The notes under the pieces are model-generated. The model was not told the origin of the DNA, ran no database searches, and saw only the letters and a list, made by a program, of their open reading frames with translations. Of a DNA stretch of 13,894 bases, positions 7,013 to 13,258 are shown piece after piece. Every line of letters starts with the position of its first letter. Position 1 is the stretch's first letter. The DNA is from Acidobacteriota bacterium (GTDB lineage: Bacteria > Acidobacteriota > Vicinamibacteria > Vicinamibacterales > CAVVIG01): the NCBI GenBank assembly GCA_003223775.1, contig QHWK01000218.1, positions 1-13,894 on the forward strand, written 5' to 3'. The translations under genes and the position numbers were made by a program.

Positions 7013-7017
7013 AATAC

Positions 7018-9507
7018 ATGAAGAATCTGGCGGTTGCGGCCGCCGCGGCCGCGCTGCTCGGTAGTGGTGTCGCCGCGCAACAGACGAGCCGACCCGCGCC
7101 GGCGCGAACCTCTGCGCCGACGAAGATCGCGGCGGTGCCCGCGTTCTCGGTCGAATCACAGAATCAACTCGTCGGCCAGTACTGCGCGACGTGCCACAGC
7201 GAGCGCGGCAAGGCGGGCGGCCTTACCCTTGCCGGCTTCGACGCGGCGGCGATCGCTCGGCGGCCGGACGTCGCCGAGAAGATGATCCGCAAGCTGCGCA
7301 CCGGCATGATGCCGCCGCCGAGCGCCCGCCGCCCCGACGCGGCGACCATCGCGCAGTTCGTCGAGGCGCTCGAGTCGAAGATGGACGCGGCCGCGGCCGC
7401 GAACCCGAACCCGGGCTGGCGTCCGTTCCAGCGTTTGAATCGCGCCGAGTATCAGCGCGCGGTCAGGGATCTGCTCGGCATCGACGTCGACGTCACCGCC
7501 TACCTGCCGCCCGACACGATCAGCAAGGGCTTCGACAACGTCGCCGACGTGCAGAGCTTCTCGCCGACGCTGATGGAGAGCTATCTGCGTGCGGCGAGCC
7601 AGATCAGCCGCCTGGCCGTCGGCGATCGCAACGCGAGCGCGACGTCGGTGACCTACAAGATCGGGCGCACGGCGTCGCAGATGCAGCACGTCGAGGGCGC
7701 GCCCATGGGCACTCGCGGCGGCATCTCCGTCGTCCACACGTTCCCGGCCGACGGCGATTACGTCGTCAAGGTGTCGATGCACAACGAGCCGCTCGGCGGG
7801 ATCTACGGCCGCACGACGATGGCGACGCTCGGCGTGAAGGAGCAGGTCGAGGTCTCGGTGAACGGCGAGCGCGCGGCGCTGCTCGATCTCAACGTCCGCA
7901 TGAGCGAGACCGATCCGAAGAACAGCCTCGACATCAAGACGCCGCCGCTGCACATCACGGCGGGCCCGCAGCGGATCTCCGCCGCGTTCATCCAGCGCTT
8001 CGACGGCCCCGTCGACGATCTGCTCGTGCCGCTCGACAACACCCTCGCCGACGTGAGCATCACCTTCGGCGTCACCGCGCTGCCGCACATGCGCGACATG
8101 TCGATTCTCGGACCGACCAACGTGACCGGCGTGTCCGACACCGTCAGCCGCCGCCGCATCTTCACGTGCCGGCCGACGACGGCGAAGGAAGAGGAGACCT
8201 GCGCGTACGCGGTCGTGAAGACCCTGACGGCGCGCGCGTATCGCGGCGCCGCGACGGCCGACGACGTCCAGGATGCGATGGCGTTCTACGAGCAGGGCCG
8301 TAAGAAGGGCGACTTCGAGAGCGGCGTGCGGACGGCGCTGCAGTCGGTGCTCGTCAGCCCGCGCTTCGTCTTCCGTCTGGAGCAGACGCCCGGCGATGCG
8401 AAGATCGCGAAGGCGTCGAGCGTCTATCGCATCGGCGACCAGGATCTCGCGTCGAGGCTGTCGTTCTTCCTGTGGGACGGCGTGCCGGACGCCGATCTCA
8501 TCAAGGCGGCCTCGTCGGGCGCGCTGCGGACGCCCGCCGGCTTCGACAAGCAGGTGCGGCGCATGCTGGCCGACCGCCGATCATCGGCGCTCGCGACGCG
8601 CTTCGCGTCGCAGTGGCTGCGGCTGCAGGACCTCGAGAAGATCCACCCGGACTATCTGATCTACCCGCAGTACGACGACACGCTCGCGCAGGCGATGCAG
8701 CGCGAGACCGAGCTCTTCGTCGACTCGATCGTCCGCGAGGATCGTCCGGTGCTCGATCTGCTGACGGCGGACTACAGCTTCGTCAACGAGCGGCTTGCGA
8801 AGCACTACGGCATCGCGAACGTGACCGGCAGCGAGTTCAGGCGCGTGCCGCTTCCCGAGTACCGCCGCGGCCTCCTCGGGCAGGGGAGCATCCTCACGCT
8901 GACGTCGGTCGCCGATCGCACGTCGCCCGTGCAGCGCGGCAAGTGGGTGATGGAAGTGCTGCTCGGGTCGCCGCCGCCGCCGCCGCCGCCGAACGTTCCG
9001 CTCCTCGACGAGACGAAGGCGACCGCCGGCGGCAAGATGCTGACGACGCGCGAGCGGATGGAGGAGCACCGGAAGAACCCGGCGTGCACGTCGTGCCACC
9101 GCGTGATCGATCCGCTCGGGCTCGCGCTCGAGAACTTCGACGCGACCGGCGCGTGGCGCATCAAGGACAACGAAGTCGCGATCGACCCGGTCGGCGATCT
9201 CTATGACGGGACGAAGATGAACGGGCCGCGCGGGCTGCAGCAGGCGCTCCTGAAGCACGCGGATGTCTTCCTTCTCAGCTTGACCGAGAACCTCATGACC
9301 TACGCGCTCGGCCGGCGCGTGGAGTACACGGACATGCCGGCGATTCGCGCGATCATCCGCGACGCCGCGAAAAACGACAACAAGCTGTCGTCGTTCGTGC
9401 TCGGCGTGGCCAACAGCGCGGCGTTCCGGATGGCGAAGGCGGCCGAGCCGCGTCAACTGACCACCGACGCCGGCGCGCCGGCGAAATCGAACTCCAGCTC
9501 CCGGTAG
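7018..9507 (+). CDS. Exported c-type cytochrome, DUF1587/DUF1595/DUF1592/DUF1588/DUF1585 family
   Basis: This is an 829-residue multidomain protein common in Planctomycetota, Acidobacteriota and Verrucomicrobiota; its function is unknown. The start at 7018 is chosen because of AGGTGA and a clear signal peptide (1-20, VAAQ); an ATG at 6871 only adds a non-secretory lead. Order: planctomycete-type cytochrome c (about 45-122) with CATCH at 56-60 and a probable axial Met in TGMMPP (97/98); DUF1587 (137-200); an inserted beta-rich region (about 210-355); DUF1595 (about 378-455); DUF1592 (468-598); DUF1588 (615-715), with a seven-proline run at 652-658 and a second haem motif CTSCH at 690-694; DUF1585 (735-805). 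Two haem c groups suggest electron transfer outside the cytoplasm. The inserted region could be a carbohydrate-binding-like module, but that is inference. The DUF1552 gene follows after 11 bp, so they are co-transcribed. Confidence 0.93.
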   Translation: MKNLAVAAAAAALLGSGVAAQQTSRPAPARTSAPTKIAAVPAFSVESQNQLVGQYCATCHSERGKAGGLTLAGFDAAAIARRPDVAEKMIRKLRTGMMPPPSARRPDAATIAQFVEALESKMDAAAAANPNPGWRPFQRLNRAEYQRAVRDLLGIDVDVTAYLPPDTISKGFDNVADVQSFSPTLMESYLRAASQISRLAVGDRNASATSVTYKIGRTASQMQHVEGAPMGTRGGISVVHTFPADGDYVVKVSMHNEPLGGIYGRTTMATLGVKEQVEVSVNGERAALLDLNVRMSETDPKNSLDIKTPPLHITAGPQRISAAFIQRFDGPVDDLLVPLDNTLADVSITFGVTALPHMRDMSILGPTNVTGVSDTVSRRRIFTCRPTTAKEEETCAYAVVKTLTARAYRGAATADDVQDAMAFYEQGRKKGDFESGVRTALQSVLVSPRFVFRLEQTPGDAKIAKASSVYRIGDQDLASRLSFFLWDGVPDADLIKAASSGALRTPAGFDKQVRRMLADRRSSALATRFASQWLRLQDLEKIHPDYLIYPQYDDTLAQAMQRETELFVDSIVREDRPVLDLLTADYSFVNERLAKHYGIANVTGSEFRRVPLPEYRRGLLGQGSILTLTSVADRTSPVQRGKWVMEVLLGSPPPPPPPNVPLLDETKATAGGKMLTTRERMEEHRKNPACTSCHRVIDPLGLALENFDATGAWRIKDNEVAIDPVGDLYDGTKMNGPRGLQQALLKHADVFLLSLTENLMTYALGRRVEYTDMPAIRAIIRDAAKNDNKLSSFVLGVANSAAFRMAKAAEPRQLTTDAGAPAKSNSSSR

Positions 9508-9518
9508 AGGAGAGGCGA

Positions 9519-10928
9519 ATGGTGATCTCGAACAAGCATGTGTCCCGCCGCGCGGTCCTGCGCGGGATCGGCGCGACCGTCGCGCTGCCGTTTCTCGACG
9601 CGATGCTGCCGGCGCGTCGCGTGTTCGCCGGGGCCGCGGCGCCGCGGAAGCTGCGCTTCGTCGCGCTCGAGATGGTGCACGGCTCCGCCGGCAGCACGCC
9701 GATCGGCATCCAGAAGAATCTCTGGGCGCCGGCGGCGGCCGGCAACGGGTTCGATCTGAGCGCGAGCGTCCTCAGCCCGCTGGAGCCGCTCCGCGGCGAC
9801 GTGACGATCGTCAGCAACATCGACGTCCGCAACGCCGAGGCGTTCACGGCGCCGGAGATCGGCGGCGACCACTTCCGATCGAGCGCCGTCTTCCTCACGC
9901 AGTCGCATCCGAAGCAGACGCAAGGCTCCGATCTGCACGCCGGGATCTCGCTCGATCAGATCTTTGCGAGCAAGCACGGCCAGGAGACGCCGATCCCGTC
10001 GATGCAGCTCTGCATCGAGAACGTCGATCAGTCGGGCGGCTGCTCGTACGGCTACTCGTGCGCCTACACCGATTCGATCAGCTGGGCGTCGCCGTCGCAG
10101 CCGCTGCCGATGATCCGCGATCCGCGCGTCGTGTTCGATCAGCTGTTCGGCGTCGGCGCGACGCCGGCCGAGCGCCGCGAGCGGCGCGCCGAGGATCGCA
10201 GCATCCTCGACTGGCTCGGCGCGTCGGTGAACCGCCTGAAGAAGGATCTCGGCGCCGCCGACCGCGCGCGCCTCGACGAGTATCTCCAGGACGTCCGCGA
10301 GATCGAGCGGCGGATCCAGAAGGTCGAGGCCTACAACACGAGCGGCGAGCCGCGCGAGCTGCCCGGCGCGCCGATCGGCGTGCCCGATTCGTTCACCGAT
10401 CACGTGAAGCTGATGTTCGATCTCCAGGCGCTCGCCTTCGCGTCGGATCTCACGCGCGTGTTCGCGTTCAAGCTCGGACGCGACGCGTCGAACCGCGTCT
10501 ACCCCGAGAGCGGCTTCAAGGGCGCGTTCCATTCGGCCTCGCACCACCAGGAGAAAGAGGATCGGATTCTCGACTTCGCGAAGATCAACAAGTACCACGT
10601 GAGCCTTGTGCCGTACTTCCTCGAGAAGCTGAAGAACACGCCGGACGGCGACGGCGCGAGCGTCCTCGACAACGCGGTGATCGTCTACGGCTCGCCGATG
10701 GGCGACTCCAACGTGCACAACCACAAGCGCGTCCCGCTGTTCGTCGCCGGCCATGCCGGTGGCGCGTTGAAGGGGAACATGCACGTGAAGGCGGCCGACG
10801 GCACGCCGATGGCCAACGCGATGTTGACCGTGGCGCACGCGCTCGGCCTCGAGATGGCGAGCTTCGGCGATTCGACCGGCGAGCTGGATCTGAACGCCGC
10901 CGCGCCGGTGTCCACGGACAAGGGCTAG
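9519..10928 (+). CDS. Tat-exported DUF1552 family protein
   Basis: This 469-residue protein of unknown function almost always accompanies DUF1592-type cytochromes. The N-terminus has a twin-arginine signal (SRRAVLRGIGA at 9-19, then a hydrophobic stretch to about 38), so it is exported folded, often a sign of a bound cofactor or metal. Conserved-looking stretches are GGDHFRSSAVFLTQ (115-128), a Cys cluster at 165, 175 and 181 (GGCSYGYSCAYTDSISW at 173-189), an amphipathic charged region at 230-272, GAFHSASHH (335-343), and VIVYGSPMGDSNVHNHKRVP (387-406). The last stretch and its overall layout resemble DUF1501/alkaline-phosphatase-like proteins, so a metal-dependent hydrolase is possible, but this is inference. 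A strong Shine-Dalgarno (GAGGAG at 9507-9512, overlapping the previous stop) precedes the ATG. A small palindrome (10923-10937) spans the stop codon. Confidence 0.93.
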   Translation: MVISNKHVSRRAVLRGIGATVALPFLDAMLPARRVFAGAAAPRKLRFVALEMVHGSAGSTPIGIQKNLWAPAAAGNGFDLSASVLSPLEPLRGDVTIVSNIDVRNAEAFTAPEIGGDHFRSSAVFLTQSHPKQTQGSDLHAGISLDQIFASKHGQETPIPSMQLCIENVDQSGGCSYGYSCAYTDSISWASPSQPLPMIRDPRVVFDQLFGVGATPAERRERRAEDRSILDWLGASVNRLKKDLGAADRARLDEYLQDVREIERRIQKVEAYNTSGEPRELPGAPIGVPDSFTDHVKLMFDLQALAFASDLTRVFAFKLGRDASNRVYPESGFKGAFHSASHHQEKEDRILDFAKINKYHVSLVPYFLEKLKNTPDGDGASVLDNAVIVYGSPMGDSNVHNHKRVPLFVAGHAGGALKGNMHVKAADGTPMANAMLTVAHALGLEMASFGDSTGELDLNAAAPVSTDKG

Positions 10929-10946
10929 GGCCTAGCCGGGATGTCG

Positions 10947-10967
10947 GGCGACCCTTTCGGGGTCGCC
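10947..10967 (+). repeat. REP-like palindrome, first of a pair
   Basis: GGCGACCC (10947-10954) and GGGTCGCC (10960-10967) are perfect 8-bp arms around TTTCG, preceded by TGTC (10942-10945), as the palindrome at 3009 is. It lies 19 bp after the DUF1552 stop. No T-run follows, so a classical intrinsic terminator is unlikely, though the hairpin could stabilise the upstream mRNA 3' end. Confidence 0.6.
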
Positions 10968-10988
10968 AATCATTTGCGGCGACGAAGC

Positions 10989-11013
10989 GGCGAGCCTGAC
11001 AGGCTCGCCCTAC
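10989..11013 (-). repeat. REP element with GTAG head, second of a pair
   Basis: On the minus strand this reads GTAG (11013-11010), then a perfect 10-bp palindrome, with arms at 11009-11000 and 10998-10989 (GGCGAGCCTG / CAGGCTCGCC on the plus strand) around one base. A GTAG tetranucleotide at the base of an imperfect or perfect stem is the mark of REP sequences mobilised by REP-associated tyrosine transposases. It faces the palindrome at 10947-10967, 21 bp away, in opposite orientation, giving a BIME-like pair. It ends just before the start codons of the ankyrin gene. Confidence 0.65.
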
Positions 11014-11033
11014 AGATGAAGAGTCAGATGATC

Positions 11034-12743
11034 ATGAGAAGGCTTCGATTCTCCGCGCTCGGCGCGCTGGCGCTCACGGCGCTGCTGCACGCGGCGGCGA
11101 GCGCGCCCGTCGCCGACGCGGCGATGGAGGGCAACCGCGACGGCGTCAAGGCGCTGCTGAAGCAGGCGGCCGACGTCAACGCGGCGCAGGGCGACGGCAT
11201 GACGGCGCTCCACTGGGCCGCCATGAAGAACGACGCCGACCTCGTGCAGACGCTGCTCTACGCCGGCGCGAACGTCAAGGCGACGACGCGCATCGGCGCA
11301 TACACGCCGCTGCTGCTCGCGGCGAGGAACGGCAGCGCGGAGGTGCTCGAGCCGCTGCTCGAGGCCGGCGCCGACGTCGACGCTGCGACGTCGAACGGTA
11401 CGACGCCGCTGATGCTCGCCGCCGCGTCCGGCAACACGGCTGCCGTCGCGGCGCTCGTCGCCGGCGGCGCCGACGTGAACGCGGCGGAATCGCTGCGCGG
11501 CCTGACGCCGGTGATGTTTGCCGCGGCGTCCAATCGCGCCGCGGTGCTCGAGATGCTGACGGACAACGGCGCCGATCTCGAGGCGACGTCGAAGGTCACC
11601 GATCTCGTGGCGCTGAGCCGCGATCCGGCGGCGCTCCGCGAGTTCACGCAGGGCAATCCGCCGCCGCCCGGGCAGGAGCCGCAGGGCGGCCGCAACGGAC
11701 CGGCCGGAGGCCGCGGCCGCGGCGGGCAGGTTGCCGGCGTCGACCGCAACTATCAGCTCAACGAGCTCGTGGCCGCGCAGGGCGGCGTCACGCCGCTGCT
11801 CCTCGCCGCGCGCGAGGGACATCTCGAATCGGTGCGCGCGCTGCTCGACGCCGGCGCCGACGTCAACCAGGTGAGCGCGGGCGATCGCACGAGCCCGCTG
11901 CTCATCGCGACGATCAACGGCCAGTTCGATCTCGCGCAGTATCTGCTCGGGCGGGGCGCCGATCCGACGCTCGCCGCCGAGAACGGCGCGACGCCGCTCT
12001 ACGGCGCGATCAACTGCGAGTGGGCGCCCAAGGCGCTCTACCCGCAGCCGCGCGCGCAGGTGAACCAGAAAGCCACCTATCTCGATCTGATGCACGCGTT
12101 CCTCGACAAGGGCGCGGACCCGAACGCGCGTCTGAACAAGAAGGTGTGGTACTCCGGCTACAGCTTCGATCTCTCCGGCGTGGACGAGATCGGGGCCACC
12201 GCCTTCTGGCGCGCCGCGTATGCGAGCGACGTCGACGCGATGAAGCTGCTCGCCGCCTACGGCGCCGATCCGAACATCCGCACGAAGCGATCGGCGGGTC
12301 GTCCGCGCGCCGGCGACATCGATCGCGAGGTGACGGACATCTCGGGCCTTCCACCGGTTCCGATCGGCGGCCCTGGCGTCACGCCGCTGCAGGCCGCGGC
12401 CGGCGCCGGCTACGGCGCAGGTTTCGCCGCCAACTCGCATCGCTTCGCGCCCGTTGGGATGCTTGCGGCCGTGAAGTATCTGGTCGAGGAGCTCGGCGCG
12501 GACGTGAACGCGTTCGATCACGAGGGCAACACGGCGCTCCATCACGCGGCGGCGCGCGGCGACGTCGAGATGATTCAGTATCTCGTCTCGAAGGGCGCCG
12601 ACGTGAAGGCGGTGACGCGCGAAGGACGCACCACCGCCGACATGGCGAACGGTCCGGTGCAGCGGATCCAGCCGTTCCCCGAGGTGGTCGCGCTCCTCGA
12701 GAAGCTCGGCTCGAAGAACAACCACAAGTGCGTGTCCTGCTAG
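11034..12743 (+). CDS. Secreted ankyrin-repeat protein with C-terminal CxxC
   Basis: This is a 569-residue protein with a signal peptide (MRRLRF, then a hydrophobic stretch ending about ASA, residue 24). Ankyrin repeats mediate protein binding. Repeats run from about 26 to 186 (for example GDGMTALHWAAM at 53-64, YTPLLLAARNG at 90-100, TTPLMLAAASG at 123-133), stop at a Pro/Gly-rich linker (about 206-234), and resume at 250-322, 350-415 and 445-530. Longer insertions fall at 325-350 and 416-448. The last four residues are CVSC, preceded by HK. ATGs at 11016 and 11028 are alternative starts; GAAGAG at 11018-11023 could serve 11028 or 11034. The gene follows the DUF1552 gene by 105 bp containing two palindromes, and probably belongs to the same unit. 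A scaffold or inhibitor role for the cytochrome/DUF1552 pair is inference. Confidence 0.9.
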   Translation: MRRLRFSALGALALTALLHAAASAPVADAAMEGNRDGVKALLKQAADVNAAQGDGMTALHWAAMKNDADLVQTLLYAGANVKATTRIGAYTPLLLAARNGSAEVLEPLLEAGADVDAATSNGTTPLMLAAASGNTAAVAALVAGGADVNAAESLRGLTPVMFAAASNRAAVLEMLTDNGADLEATSKVTDLVALSRDPAALREFTQGNPPPPGQEPQGGRNGPAGGRGRGGQVAGVDRNYQLNELVAAQGGVTPLLLAAREGHLESVRALLDAGADVNQVSAGDRTSPLLIATINGQFDLAQYLLGRGADPTLAAENGATPLYGAINCEWAPKALYPQPRAQVNQKATYLDLMHAFLDKGADPNARLNKKVWYSGYSFDLSGVDEIGATAFWRAAYASDVDAMKLLAAYGADPNIRTKRSAGRPRAGDIDREVTDISGLPPVPIGGPGVTPLQAAAGAGYGAGFAANSHRFAPVGMLAAVKYLVEELGADVNAFDHEGNTALHHAAARGDVEMIQYLVSKGADVKAVTREGRTTADMANGPVQRIQPFPEVVALLEKLGSKNNHKCVSC

Positions 12744-12746
12744 CCT

Positions 12747-12770
12747 GGCGGCCCTGAAGGGCCGCCTTAC
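12747..12770 (-). repeat. REP-like palindrome between convergent genes, possible bidirectional terminator
   Basis: GGCGGCCCT (12747-12755) and AGGGCCGCC (12758-12766) are perfect 9-bp arms around GA. On the minus strand it begins GTAA, then GGCGG..., closely parallel to the GTAG element at 10989-11013. Its TAA (12769-12767) is the stop codon of the SRPBCC gene. It fills the whole 23-bp gap between the ankyrin stop and the SRPBCC stop, so the hairpin would sit at both 3' ends. There is no T-run. Confidence 0.6.
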
Positions 12771-13180
12771 GTCTGCTTCGAGACGCCCTCCGGCGTCAGC
12801 GCCCGCCGAATCGCCGCCGCGCCCTGCTCCATCATCCCGTCGATGACGGGCGCCATCTCGTTCGGCAGCAGATCCGCGATCCAGACCAGGCGCGTCGCGC
12901 CTCCGCCGCCGTCGACGACCGTGAACGACGCATTGTGATGCGCGAGGCGGCCGCCGACCGCCGCGTACGCCAGCCGGCGCGCCCCGTCGTCGACGTCGAC
13001 GATCAGTTCGCGCGCGACGAACCCGTTGGCGAACGTCACGACGCGCGCGCCGGGCTCGAGCTGCGTGTCGACGACGAAGCCAGGCGCGAAGCGCGTGTGC
13101 ACCGCGCCGACGTCGCGCACGACGTCCCAGACCTCGTCCGGCCGCGCGTCGAGCAGAATCTCTTTCCTGATGGATGCCAT
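12767..13180 (-). CDS. SRPBCC-family protein (polyketide cyclase/START-like fold)
   Basis: This is a 137-residue single-domain cytoplasmic protein with a hydrophobic ligand-binding cavity fold. It opens ASIRKEILLDARPDEVWDVVRDV (residues 2-24), the usual first strand and helix of SRPBCC proteins, and continues with alternating strands (GARVVTFANGFVARELI, about 44-60; ATRLVWIADLLP, 95-106). It ends in the long C-terminal helix (about 107-128, MAPVIDGMMEQGAAAIRRAL), which caps the cavity. No catalytic residue can be identified, and the ligand is unknown. The start is the ATG at 13180-13178, preceded by AAGGAG at 13193-13188 with 7-nt spacing. The gene is divergent from the AraC-type regulator 78 bp away, which may control it. 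The stop TAA lies in a palindrome. Confidence 0.88.
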   Translation of the reverse strand: MASIRKEILLDARPDEVWDVVRDVGAVHTRFAPGFVVDTQLEPGARVVTFANGFVARELIVDVDDGARRLAYAAVGGRLAHHNASFTVVDGGGGATRLVWIADLLPNEMAPVIDGMMEQGAAAIRRALTPEGVSKQT

Positions 13181-13258
13181 GTTCGTGCTCCTTCGACGGC
13201 AGCGTAGCGGAGGCGGCCGTGGTCGAACTTGGAGAATGTTGCGATACACTTTCGCGTC

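Noticed and set aside
6871..7017. Extension of the cytochrome gene to the ATG at 6871
   Set aside because: It would cover the -10 element and put about 49 non-secretory residues before a good signal peptide that has its own AGGTGA site.
10941..11033. Extension of the ankyrin gene to the ATG at 10941
   Set aside because: It would translate both palindromes and bury the signal peptide. There is no Shine-Dalgarno before that ATG.
11010..12725. A 571-codon open frame antisense to the ankyrin gene
   Set aside because: The composition (Arg, Ala, Val, His) is that of a GC-rich reverse-complement shadow; the + strand has clear ankyrin repeats and a signal peptide.
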